Assembly: GCA_039111635.1 (NCBI GenBank)
Contig: JBCAQO010000007.1
Coordinates: 1,550,001 to 1,614,000 of the forward strand
Source of the DNA: Heterobasidion occidentale
Taxonomy: Eukaryota; Basidiomycota; Agaricomycetes; Russulales; Bondarzewiaceae
Length of the DNA: 64,000 nt
Reading direction: 5' to 3'
Below are positions 35,438-46,409 of this stretch, in pieces (position 1 is the first letter of the stretch; every line of letters begins with the position of its first letter). The translations under genes were made by a program, and so were the position numbers. The notes under the pieces were generated by a model. That model was given only the letters and a program-made list of their open reading frames with translations, made no database searches and was not told the DNA's origin.

Positions 35438-38132
35438 TTGCTGCTGCTGCTGGGCATACAGGCCCTGCCCGTACGGGTTCGACTGCGGGCCCACCGCGCT
35501 CGGCTGCTTCTGCGCGGGCGACGGCGCCGAGCCCGGCGCGGGGGGGCCCGGCTGGAACATCGCCGGGTACTTCACGAACGGCTGCGGGACGCCGTACGCG
35601 TAGTTGTACGGCGTGCCGTAGTACTGGCTCTGCGGGTACGGGTTGTAGTACGGCATCGGCGGCGGGTAGCCCTGCTGTGGGCCCTGCGCGCCCGCGGGCT
35701 GCGGCTGTGCGCCGCCCTGCGCCGACTGCGCGTGCTGTGCCGCCGCCGCCGCCGCCGCCGCCGAGTTGGGCGGCAGCCCCGCGGAGGCGGGGCCCTGCTG
35801 CTGGAGGCCTGGCAGGCCCTTGACGTCGTCGTGGGTCAGCACGCCGCGGTTCCCGAACCCGGCCTGCTGGGCGTAGGAGTCGTAAAAGTTCTGTGGTCGC
35901 GGCGAGCAAATGGAGGTAAGCGAACACGAAACACGATCAACGAGGCGCGGCGCTCACCCTTTGGCTGTCGCCGTAGCCGTAGTCGGCGCTGCCGAAAGCC
36001 GCCGAGGTGCGAGGCTTGGGCCTGGTGCTGCACCTGGGCGCCGAGCTGGCCGAACGAGCCGTAGGGGCTCTCCTGGGCCTGGCCGGCGGGCGGCGTCGGC
36101 GCGTGGAAGTACGGGGCCTCTGGCTGGCGGAAGTACGACGAGTGCGCGGCGACGCTCTGCTGGGGCTGGTTCGCCTGCGGGAGGTGCGGCGAGTGCTGCA
36201 CCTGGCTCTGCGCGGGGTCGAAGTGCGTCGGCAGGCCGTGCTGCGCGTACTGGTGGTGCTGGGACTGGCTCTTGCGGCTGGTGCTGCTGGTGGTGGGTGG
36301 GGAGCGACGGCGGGGAGACGTTTTGCTGGTGGGGGAAAGGCGGTGATGGGGGAGGCCGCGATGGGGGCGGAGGGCGGCGCCACTTGGCTGTGGACGGCGG
36401 GCTGGGAGATGGACGAGGCGATGGAGTGCTGGGAGAGGAGGGCTGTTGTTGCGCCTGCTGGGGGATGGCCTGCTGGTACAGGCTGGGTGCGGAGTGGAGG
36501 GATGACTGGACCGACGGGGACGCGGAGGGGGGAGGCTCCGGAGCCTGGACGGGAGGGGCGGGTTGCGGTTGCTGCTCCGACACGACAGGCGACTCGGCGG
36601 GCTCAGAGGCCGAGACGGCCGGCTCACTGGAAAAAAAAAAGTGAGCACCCGCGCGGCGGACTGTATGCGTTCACTTACGGCTGTGCATCCGCGATCTCGT
36701 CTCCTCCGAGGCCGAGGCTCCCGAACTGCATGCCGATCTTCTCGATGGCGGTGCTGAAGTGGTTGGGCATGACGACGGCCTGGTCCGTCTTGAAGCGGGC
36801 GCTGTGACGGTGTGCGGCCGACAAGGGCCGGGCCTGGACGGCGGGGAGCGAGGTTTTGGTGGGCGGAGACTCGACGGACACTTCGTGGTCCTTCACGGGC
36901 TGAGGGGCCTGCACCTGTGGCGCGGGCGAGGCCTCGACCGGTTCGGAAGCGGACGCCGACTCTATGGGCGAGATCGGTTCGTCTTCGTGCACGATGGGTT
37001 CATCGGCGGTCTCTGGCTCGACGGAGGTGACCCAGGGCTCGGTGGCGGTGATTGATGGCTTTGGCTGGGGCTCGTCGTCCCAGGTGGGGGGCTGGACGGT
37101 GGTGGGCTCCTCCCAGCCTTGCTGTTCGGGCACGTACTCTGGCTCTGGCTCTGGGGGTGGAGCAGAATCCTGTGGAGGCGGGGGCGCGGCGACGGGAGCG
37201 GGGGGAGGAGGAGGTGCGGCAGAGGGAGCGGGAGGAGGGGGCGCGGTGGGTTTTTCTACGGGGCTGGACGGAAAAAGGTGAAGGGTGAGCGTGGTGGATA
37301 TGTGGCCAAAACAAGGGCAACCTACCGAGCGACTTGAGCCCACGATAGCTTTGATGTTGCGGGTGTCTTCGCTTGAGGGCGGGCGGATGGGGCTGGCTGG
37401 GAAGCGATGGGAGGGGACGAGGGGCCGTTGACGGTTGTGTCTGTGCCCCAGGTTGCAGTGGATGATGCGACGGATGCGGTGGTGGAAGCAGAGTCAGTTT
37501 GTGCTGCGTCGGAACCCCAATGGCCGTTTGCGTCGGCGGCGGTGTCGCCCCAGGAAGGAGCCGTGTCGGAGGATGAGATTGTGGTCGCGGCGGGGAGGGC
37601 CGAGAGGCTTGTGGAGGGGGTGTGGACAGGTTGGGTGTCGCGATGGGCACCACGTGTTGGACCACGAGCGCCACGGGCGGGGCCGCCTCTGGTCGCACGG
37701 CCACCTCTGGCGCCGCGGGAGTCGCCTCTGTCTCTTGCTGCTGCGAGGGGTCGCGAGAGTGGGCAAGAGGGGCGGAGGGCGCTTGTCCTTTTTGCGAGTG
37801 ACGTTACCCCATTGCTCGGCGGTACCTGGCGAAGGAGGGGGGTCAGCGAGGGCAAACGGACGGATGGGGGCTGTTTAGGGCGGACCGTCTGTGATCCTGG
37901 TTGCGGCGAGCTCGAGGTCTCCGTTGAGCTCGATCAAGAGGGAGCGGAGATCTGGGGAGGGAGGAGTGAGCGGGCAGAAGAGCGAAAATGAAGAGAAAGC
38001 GAGAGGGACCTTCGTCGGACCAGTGTGGAAGAGCTCCTGGAGCTGAGCGATCTTTGGACGGAGGGGGTCTGGGGCTGGGGAGTCTTTGGGTGTGTTTGCT
38101 CTGCGGAAGTGGGTGGACTTGTAGGAGGACAT
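34756..38132 (-). CDS. DEF1: Def1-like CUE-domain protein with polyglutamine (RNA polymerase II degradation factor type)
   Basis: Def1 recruits the ubiquitin ligase that removes stalled RNA polymerase II. The ATG at 38132 gives MSSYKSTHFRRANTPKDSP, and the CUE helices follow: RPKIAQLQELFPHWSDED (one base missing at 38027) and LRSLLIELNGDLELAATRITD, then EQWGNVTRKKDKR and an Arg-Gly-rich stretch. The middle has Pro/Glu-rich low complexity and KTDQAVVMPNHFSTAIEKIG, MQFGSLGLGG. The C-terminal half is Gln/Pro/Gly/Tyr-rich with 22 consecutive Gln codons, ending FYTYQRQQQGYWQ. Several frame jumps are needed in the low-complexity parts (about 37760, 36290, 36000, 34854, 34806). Two of these fit one lost G in a G-run. 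The CUE-like N-terminus and the Q-rich tail are the Def1 layout; identity is inferred from them. Confidence 0.78.
35387..35452 (-). repeat. CAG/CAA microsatellite encoding 22 glutamines
   Basis: Twenty-two Gln codons, mostly CAG with a few CAA interruptions, lie between AYA-type residues and HPSAAYDDLGG in the Def1-like protein. Such tracts are length-polymorphic. Confidence 0.9.
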
Positions 38133-38455
38133 GGCGGCTGGATGGTTGGGGCTCTGCTGCGACGCCGCACGCACTGGCACTCGACGCCTGGCGGAGTTTC
38201 AACTGCTCGATTTGCGCACGCCCCCGCCTCCCCCTATCCACCAGCACATTTACTATTATATTATTATTGCGCTGCTCGCCGCGTAGGCAGGATCGTGCAC
38301 ATCGCCGCAGGGCTCTATTCTCCACGAGCAGGCAGGCAAATGTGAGCAGCGACGACGACGACGACGACGACGAGTGCGAGAGGGGGTTACATAAGCATAC
38401 GCAGGCTCTGGCGCTCGTGTTTCTCGCTGGAGGAGCTCTGGTTGTGCTCACTGCG
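38133..38455. promoter_or_regulatory. Divergent promoter region of the Def1-like and phosphatase genes
   Basis: The 323 bases separate two start codons on opposite strands. The region includes an AT-rich patch (about 38248-38272) and a short GAC repeat (38351-38373). It is likely a shared regulatory region; no specific binding site can be assigned. Confidence 0.5.
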
Positions 38456-41101
38456 ATGAGCTCGCGAGCCCCAGTCAGCGCCAGGCGTGCACGGCCCCCG
38501 TCCCTCGCACTCGCCTCCAACACAAACCGGCCCCTCCCATCCGCAGCCGTCCTCCAGCTCGACATTCCCGCCGACGACGACACCGACAACCCCCTCCGCT
38601 TCCCCTCCCCGTCCCCCACGTCCCCCGCCTACGCCACCCCCATCTACGACCCCCGCCTCGACCTCGACCCCGACGACCCTGCCGGCCCCGACGACCTCAT
38701 CAAGGACTTCGCCGTCGTCGAGCAGCTCCGCCGCAGCGTGCAGAAGAACCTCCGCCTCCGCCCCATCCGCGTCCCGACCCCGCCGCCCTCCCTCTCCCCC
38801 TCCGCCACCCGCCCCCTCTCCTCCTCCTCCTCCACCTGGTCCGACTACAGCCAGCAGCCCTCCGCCAGCCCCAGCTCCAGCGTCTACTACACCCCCATCT
38901 CAGACCCGCCCCCCCGCTCCCCGCCCACCAGCGCCACTACATCGGCCCCGGCGCGTTCGAGATACAGCCTCCAGAGCGTCCCCGCAGCCCCGCCCGCCCC
39001 CGCGACCCCGCGTCTCTCGCACAGGCCCTCGCCGCCGACCCCGCCCGCCCCCTCCTCCTCGACACCGCCCCGTCGCCGCCTACCTCGCCTCCCGCATCAA
39101 GCACAGCATCAACCTCGCCATCCCCTCCCTCATCCTCAAGCGCCTCCGCAAGCCCGCCGGCGGCTTCCAGGCCCTCGACGCCCTCCGCCCCTTCATCACC
39201 ACCGAGCAGGGCAAGGACACATGGGACCACCTCATGCGCCCCGCCGGCCCCTGGGACGGCGACGTCTCATCTACGACGACGAGATGAACGAGCGCGACCG
39301 CCCCACGGCGCAGACCACCGCCTGGGCCCTCCTCCCCGTCGTCTCCCCCCTCCTCTTCCAGGGCTCCGCAGACTACCTCCAGGGCGGCCTCCGCGCCGCC
39401 CTCGCCCACCCCGACCTCTCGCGCTTCATCACCTCGGGCGAACACGCCCGCGACCCATCCCCACCGCCCCCGCACGACGCCCCCGCCCAGCCGCCCCCGC
39501 CCCCACCCTCAAAACCCGCAAAGAAAGGCCTCGGCCTCGCCCAGCTCGACACCACCTCCGCCTCAAAACACACCCCGCTCCCCGAGCTCGAGCGCAGCGC
39601 CGGCGCGTCCCCGCTCCCCATGATGATGGGCTCCTGGAACATCAGCGACCTCTCCCCCTCCCCGCCCCCCTCCCAGTCCGTCTTCCCCCGCCCCCCGCCC
39701 CCGCGCCGCCCGAGCCTCTCCGCCCTCCGCCGCATCGACACCAAGTCCGCCGAGCGCCTCCACCCCGGCGGCGGCGGGGCGGCCCCACGCTCCCGAAGCT
39801 CCAGGTGCGCACCGTCCCGCTGCGCTCCGCGACGCTCGCCGCGCCCCCCATGAACGGCACCTGGCCGAGCTCCCCGCGCGCGCACTCGCCGTCCCACCTC
39901 ACGCTCGTGCACTCCAACCACACCCCGCCCAGCTCCGCGCGCCTCTACCCCTCGCCGCCGCCGCCGCCGCTGCCGCCGCACTCGCCCTCCTCCTTCGCCG
40001 CCTCGTCCGAGTACCTCGTGCCCCCGTCCCCATCGTACGCCGCGCGCCCGAGCACGCCGCGCACCCCGAGCACGCCAACCGGCCTCCCCCCCTCGCCGCG
40101 CACCGCGCGCCCGGAATTCGACCTGTCCGCCCCGCCGTCGTCGGGGGAAGGCGAGGGCGACGCGCTGCCGGCGTTCAGCATCTCGACGATCCTGCCGCAC
40201 TTTTTGTTCCTGGGGCCGGAGATCACGGCCGAGGCGCACGTCGCGGCGCTGCGCGCGCGCGGCGTGCGCCGCATCGTGAACATCGCGGCGGAGTGCGACG
40301 ACGACCGCGGGCTGCGCCTGCGCGAGCGCTTTGAGCGCTATGTGCGCATCCCGATGCGCGACACCGTCGAGGAGGAGGGCATCACGCGCGGCGTGCGCGA
40401 GGTGTGCGAGATCCTCGGTGAGCGCCCCCCCCCCCCCTCTCTCTCTTATCCATCGATGTGGACGGGTTCTGATATCGTGTGTGTGCGCGCGCGCGCGCAT
40501 AGACGACGCGAGCCTGCACTCGTCGCCGACGTACGTGCACTGCAAGGCGGGCAAGTCGCGCTCCGTGACGGCGGTGATGGCGTACCTGATCCACGCGAAC
40601 CACTGGACGCTCTCGCGCGCGTACACGTTCGTGCTCGAGCGCCGGCGCGGCATCTCGCCCAACATCGGCTTCGTGTCCGAGCTCATGAACTTCGAGGAGC
40701 AGGAGCTCGGCGGCAAGTCCGTCGGCGTCGTCAAGCCCGCGCCCGAGCCCGACGGCGAGGGCGGCGCAGACGCCGCGCGCGAGGACGCCGGCGCGGGCGC
40801 ACCGGGCGGCGGGGGCGGAGGCGGAGGCGGAGGGGGCGGGGCGAAGCAGGGGAACTATACGGTCGCGGTGGTGGGCGCGCGCCGGACGGCGCACATGCGC
40901 GAGAGCCTGCCGCCGGCGTTCACGGGGGGCGTGGGCGTCGAGGCGCTGGCGCAGGGTGTCGGGGACGTTGGGCAGGAGACGGAGATCCGGGACGCGGCGG
41001 GGCGCTATCGGCACCTGAGGCGCGCGCCGGTGGACGAGAACACGCTGCAGCCGATGCGCCGCGTGAGCAAGGCGGGGCTGGAGACGGCGCTCGGGTCGTG
41101 A
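38456..41101 (+). CDS. Rhodanese-like plus dual-specificity phosphatase (MAP kinase phosphatase type)
   Basis: The predicted protein dephosphorylates Tyr/Thr, typically in MAP kinases. The ATG at 38456 gives MSSRAPVSARRARPPS, then a disordered region. A rhodanese-like domain follows: HYIGPGAFEIQ, ASLAQALAADPARPLLLDTR, PVAAYLASRIKHSINLAIPS and LILKRLRKPAGGFQALDALR. The C-terminal phosphatase has SISTILPHFLFLGPEITAEA, RRIVNIAAECDDDRG and the active-site loop YVHCKAGKSRSV near 40535, intact HCxxGxxRS, then RAYTFVLERRRGISPNIGF. One intron (about 40418-40500) is clear. The protein reads through only if one base is restored at each of four places: 38909-38915, 39065, 39266 and 39783-39786, all C-runs or CC. 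The rhodanese part has no obvious catalytic Cys, as expected for a docking domain. End at 41101. Confidence 0.88.
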
Positions 41102-41956
41102 GCGCGGCCCGCGTCGTCGTCGTGGTTGTCGTTGTGTGTAGGCAGTCGTGAGGGCGTTGTGTGTCCCTTCTTGGTTTTTTTCTCTCTCTCTCTCGTCCCT
41201 CTTTTCCTTTCTGTTTTTCGCTTTGCAGTCTGTTCGCGTTGCCGTCCGCTCTGCTCAAGCTTTGCTGGCCCTGCCCTGCCATCATACCCTCTTTCCTCGC
41301 CTTTCTGTTTCCCTTTCTCTCTCTCTCTCTCGCCCTATCTATCTATCTACGTCGTGCCCCCGTGAGCGAAATTCCGCGCCTGTACCCACCGACCGCGCGG
41401 ACAATCTCGTGACATACACACATACATACGTTTTCTCCCTCTGTTTCTTTTTCTTTTTTTGTGCTGTCAGATGGGCCCCGTTTGTGAAGAGACTGTGTTT
41501 CGATCCGTTTCACGCCTTTGCTACAGTACACTCTGCTGGGGCCCCCGCGCGCCTGGGCTGCTCTATGTACGTGGTTGGCGGCGTCGGCTCGATAGAGCTC
41601 GCTCAGCGTGCGCTGCTGCTGCTGAGAACGTCTGCGCGCGCTGAAGCGCCCGAGTGTGCACACGTCCGTAGAGGGAGCGTAAAGGGGCGATCGGAGGCGT
41701 GACGCGTGACGCGATAAGGCGAGATAGGATCGGGCAAGGCAGGCAGCCGTCCGTCCGTAAACAGCAACGCCCTTCACGCCCGCTCTTCACAGACTCCACA
41801 CTCTTACTCTCCACCTCCTCCCACAACTCCTTTGACACACCTCGCCGATAGCGACACCCTCCACACCCACCCACCCGCCGCTCCCAAATTCAAACGAAAG
41901 CAGAGCGAGCTTTTGACTCACTGGCTACGAGGCTTCACTTGAACACGGATAGTCCA
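41102..41956. other. Intergenic, pyrimidine-rich
   Basis: About 850 bases holding the 3' flank of the phosphatase gene and the promoter of the next. CT-rich runs lie at 41185-41220 and 41310-41350, with a short CTAT repeat at about 41335-41350. No gene is supported. Confidence 0.5.
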
Positions 41957-43369
41957 ATGTCCCCTGACCCGCTCCAGCCGCCCCCCACGCCCCCGCCGCC
42001 GCTCCGCACGACGCCGAGCAGCCTCGCGCTCGACGACCCGCCGCCGCCGTATCCGTCGCGCGAGCGGCGTGCGCGTGGGGGGCGCAGGAGGCGGCGGGCG
42101 ACCGGGGCCGCTGCTGGTGCCGCTGGTGCCGGGACTGTGATTGGGACGGCGGACGCGCAGCAGGGGAGTGGGGGGACGGAGGAGGACAACGACGGGCGGC
42201 GCGGAGGCGGGGGCGGGGGCGGGGGAAATCTCCCGCATGCGTATGTGTTTCCGCTAGAAGCAGACGAGCAGGGGCCGTGGGCGGGCGAGACGACGCCGCT
42301 GCTGCTGGCGGCGCGCCAGCATGACCGCGGACGGGGCCGCGCGCAGCATGAGCTCGAACACGAGCACGAGCGTGGGCGGACGATCTCGCAGTCGAGCACG
42401 GTGTTTAGCGGGCTGAGCGCGTCGCCGAGCTTTGCGCAGACGGTGGCGAGCGCGTTTCGGATGGAGATGGATTCGGACGGGGAGGAGGGCGGGGGGTACG
42501 AGGGCGAAGGCGAAGGCGAAGGCGAGGGCGAGGGCGAGGGCGAGGAGGACACGGACGCGGGACAGCACGCGAGGAGCGGGGGGCGCGGACGGGGGCGGTG
42601 GAGGCGCTATTTCCGGCCGATGGGGCGCGGGGCGTATTGGGCGGCGCTGTTCCACCTGCTGGTGATCAATTTCCCGTACGCGCTGGTGGCGGCGGTGTTC
42701 TTGTTCGTGTTCACGCTGGTGGGTCGCGAGGATCCTTTGTCTGCGTTTCATCGAGCGACGGTGCTGATGGCCTGCTTCGACAGCTTGGGACGACGCTGTT
42801 GGTCGCGCTGCCGCTCGGCGCGGTGTTGTGTTTCTTTGACCTGCTCGGTGCTCGGACACTCGCGCGGGGCGAGGCGAGCATAGGCCCTTTTGCGCGTTCC
42901 AAGGAGATGGCTCATTTTTTGTTGTGGAGCAGGTGTTGCTGCAAGAGACCTTTCATGGGCCCCTGGCGTACGAACTGGAGTATCCACTCGCGCCTATCTT
43001 ACACGCCGGCGCGCACCCACGACCGGGGAGGTCGAGGCGGGGCTCCGGGCGGTGCGAGAGCGGTCTTTCTATCGCAACACGTATTCCATGGTGGGTGCTC
43101 GCTGCTCCTTCTGATGTCACGGCGGATCGAACACGTGGGTGACGCGTGTCGTGTATTAGTTTACGGACCCGACGTCATATCAAGCGCTGTTCTACTTTCT
43201 GGTCATCAAGCCGAGCATCACGCTCCTGCTGTCGCTGCTGCTCGTGGTGGTGGTGCCGGTGTCGCTGGCGCTGGTGCTGCCCGCGCCGTGGATGCTGCGG
43301 CTGGTGCGGCGGCTGGGGCTGTGGCAGGCAAACGTGGCGGTGGAGGGGTTGTACATGGGCGGAGGGTGA
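41957..43369 (+). CDS. Multi-pass membrane protein, function unknown, with a GC-AG intron
   Basis: The ATG at 41957 starts MSPDPLQPPPTPPPPLRTTP, a Pro/Gly/Glu-rich disordered N-terminus with an acidic-glycine repeat (GEGEGEGEGE near 42515). About four transmembrane spans follow: WAALFHLLVINFPYALVAAV, TTLLVALPLGAVLCFFDLLG, FYFLVIKPSITLLLSLLLVV and PVSLALVLPAPWML. A loop block, ERSFYRNTYSMFTDPTSYQA, is conserved in a mushroom family. The third exon joins at 42873 to 42933 through an intron that begins with GC and ends with AG. End is GGG TGA at 43369. A plasma membrane or organelle location is expected; no enzyme motif is visible. Confidence 0.78.
42874..42932 (+). other. GC-AG intron (59 bases)
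   Basis: Exon sequence TLARGE ends with GAG at 42873 and continues as VLLQETFHGP from 42933. The intron between starts GCGAGC and ends GGAGCAG. No GT-AG pair in this stretch restores the family sequence. Confidence 0.65.
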
Positions 43370-43680
43370 CGAGGGGATTGGACAGGCAGGGCTGTGATGT
43401 ACCTAGCTATTAGATATTGCAATTGGCCAGGGGGTAGGTTAGGGTTCACAGGCGCTCACTCTTAAGGCGTGCGTGTCCTCGACCGTCCCGTCCTCGACTC
43501 TTCGTCCTGAGTCACCAGCAAGTCACCACTGGCGCTTCCGCAGGCCTCGCTCTCCACAGCGCTCCTATAAGATCTCCCTCCTCTGCGAACCACGCACCCT
43601 GTCTCTCTTCCCTATCACCCCCCAACCGCTGCCCCCTATCTCGCGTTGGCTTGAACAACGCAGCACACCCCGCTCGAGCC
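43370..43680. other. Promoter region of the BCS1-like gene
   Basis: About 310 bases with a CT-rich leader just before the ATG at 43681. No gene is seen. Confidence 0.5.
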
Positions 43681-46409
43681 ATGGAGGCACTCAAGTCTCT
43701 CGTGCAGCCCTTCGTGGGCAACGTCGCTAGCAACTCTGTCGTCGATGGCATGAAGCTCGTCGTCCTCGGCGGGACCGTCGAGACCGCCCGTCGCGTCTCC
43801 AGCTCAGCCTGGTTCGTTTCCTTCCCACACTCGTGTCCCGCGCTCCACTAACGCCTCAGCCGCCACCCAGGTCGAGTTTCGTCAACTGTAAGCCCTGCCC
43901 CCCGCAGTCGGTCCCCTGCTCTCTCCTCAACTCACAACCTTCTGCAGCTTTCTTCCTCACCGCCCATTTCTCCGAAGAGGACTACCCGTATGAGTGGCTG
44001 ATGCTATGGCTCTCCCGCCGCCCAGAGTGGCAGCGCTCCCGCGAGTTCGAGACCACGACGAGCTCCTCGAACCAGGGCTCCTGGGGCTACCGCGAAACCG
44101 ACAACTCGTTCGCGGACGAGGACGACGGCGACGACCCCGACGCCGCCCCCGGCAAGACCCGCACCCGCGTCGTCTTCCAGCCCACCGCCGACACCACCCA
44201 CACCATCTTCTACCGCGGGCACTGGCTGCGCGTCCGCCGCGGGCGCAAGAGCAACGGATACGAGATGCTGTCCATCAGGTATGTCACCCGTCGCCCTGTC
44301 TCTCGCCACACACCCCACCGCCCGTCTCCGTCCGTCCCGCCCCTCCGCATGGCATTTGCTGACTCAGCATGTGGGGTCGGTGCCGCCGGCAGCGTGGTGG
44401 CCAGGAACAACTCGATCCTGAAGCAGCTCGTGCTCCAGGCGAAGAAGGAGTACGAGGCCGAGGCCGTCCACCGCATACAGATCTATTTCGCAGACTCGTA
44501 CGGCAGCTGGCGCTGGACCGACTCGCGCCATAAGCGGCCCATGTCCTCCATCGTCCTCAACCCCGGCGTAAAAGAGATGCTCATCTCGGACACGCACGAC
44601 TTCCTAAAGTCCGAAAAGGTGCGCGCGCGTCTTTGGGTGTCCGCATCGGGCCGTTGAGCTGGGCTGACCTCTGATCATAATGCCAGTGGTACGCGGATCG
44701 CGGGATTCCATTCCGCAGAGGCTATTTGCTTTACGGTGTCCCAGGCTCCGGCAAATCGTCGCTCATACACGCCATCGCCGGAGAACTGACGCTCGACATC
44801 TACGTCGTGTCGCTCTCGTCGTCTTGGATCAACGACAGCACGCTTACGACGCTCATGGGCCGGGTGCCCTCGCGTTGCATCGTGTTACTCGAGGACCTCG
44901 ACGCCGCGTTCACGCGCTCGCTGACAAGAACGGACAAGAAGAAGGAGCAGGCGAACGACAAGAGCTCCGAGACGGAGGACAACAGCGAGTCGTCGAGCTC
45001 GCATAGCCGGGGCGGCAGGCGGAAGCACAAAGAACAGCTCTCCGACGTGAACACGCTCAGCCTGAGCGGTCTGCTCAACGCACTCGACGGCGTCGCCGCC
45101 GCCGAAGGCCGGATCCTGTTCGCGTAAGTCCCGCACACCTTGCTTCCATTCTGCGCGCTGGACGGCTGAGCATTATGATCGCGCAGCACGACGAATCATC
45201 TCGAGCGCCTCGATCCCGCACTGTGTCGTCCGGGCCGAATGGACGTCTGGGTTGAATTCAAGAACGCTTCGAGATGGCAGGCGGAGGCGCTCTTCCGCAA
45301 CTTCTTCCCGTCGTCCGACACTGACCTCGCAGCCCCGGCGCTCGATGGCGACCTCGACGGTCTCGAGATGCCGATCCCTCCTTCGCCTGCATCCAGCACG
45401 CTCAGCTCGCTCTTCTCTGATGCCCTGTCGGGCATCTCTTCTACGTCGAGCGGCTCGGGCACGCGCTCGCCCTCGACGCCGTCGTCCGCTTCTGCTTCCA
45501 GGGCAGGCAGCAGACGCAGTGACAGCGTGAGCCGGCCATCAGGCGCCGGGGCCAAGAATGAGGCCTATCTCCCCCCAGCGGTCGAGGAAGACATCGCGGC
45601 GTGCGCACATTCGGCACCACCCTTGAGCAGCAGCCGCCTCGCGGAGCTCGCAAAGGAATTCGCGGATTCGATCCCGGACGAGGAGTTCAGCGTCGCCGCG
45701 CTGCAAGGCTGTGAGTGTCCCCGTCTTCGTCGGCTCGTGTGGATATGATGGCTAGACTCTTCTTGTTTGATGCATGGTCGTTGTCTGCCGGACCACGTTG
45801 TTCCTTTTGCCGGGTTCTGAGATCCTCGTTCTTCTTGGCTACCGGGGCTGGGCTGGGGCTGGTGGTGCGTGTCGCGTTGCGTCGAGATGCTGACCGCGCC
45901 TTTATAACCCCGCAGACCTTCTCAAGAACAAGTCGCGCCCACAGAAGGCGGCGGCGGACGCCGCCGCTTGGGTCATCAGCGAGCGCGAGTTGCGCGAGAA
46001 GCTCAAGAAGGAGAAGGAAGTCAAGGAGAAGGAGAAGAAAGAAAGAGAGGTGCGTTTCCAGGTCGCCGTTGGAGTATCGTTGGGCCTATCGTGCTTACTG
46101 ACCGGATGGTTCGAATCGGTGCCGTAGGCCAAGGAACGCGAAGAACAGGAGAAGAAAGAGAAGGAGGACGCCGCGAAGGCTGCCGCCGCCGGTGCAGTCG
46201 CCGCCACTACTGCTGCCGTTGTCGCCGCCGAAGTCGTGAACGACGAAAACGCGGCGCCCGAACCTGCGACCGAGACCCCTTTGAGCCCGATCGCAGACGA
46301 CAGCGGCACCGACGAGAACGACGACGACGCGGTCGTCTTCTCGGCCGTCGTGACCTCGCCTTCGGACGTGGCGTGGATCCGGGTCGCCGACAGCACGACC
46401 TCGAATTGA
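43681..46409 (+). CDS. BCS1-like mitochondrial AAA ATPase
   Basis: BCS1 is an inner-membrane AAA protein that translocates the Rieske protein for complex III assembly; several fungal paralogues exist with unknown clients. The ATG at 43681 gives MEALKSLVQPFVGN, then a hydrophobic segment (GMKLVVLGGTVETARRV). A 17-base exon (43871-43887) gives the next residues, SSFVNS, joined to FFLTAHFSEEDYPYEW. The BCS1 N domain includes RGHWLRVRRGRK and DTHDFLKSEK. The AAA module has Walker A GVPGSGKSS near 44745, Walker B CIVLLEDLDAA near 44880 and TTNHLERLDPALCRPGRMD near 45190. A long charged tail (KEKEVKEKEKKERE) and an acidic end follow, stopping at 46409. Large Ser-rich inserts inside the AAA domain are typical of mushroom paralogues. 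Confidence 0.9.

Noticed and set aside
34425..35927. Long minus-strand frame of about 500 Arg/Ala-rich codons
   Set aside because: It overlaps the Def1-like gene in a wrong frame; only the Q-rich frame and a short shifted piece at the end match the family.
39373..40734. Long minus-strand open frame of 453 codons
   Set aside because: It is antisense to the phosphatase gene. High GC makes stop codons rare, and the translation is low-complexity Arg/Ala/Gly without any domain.
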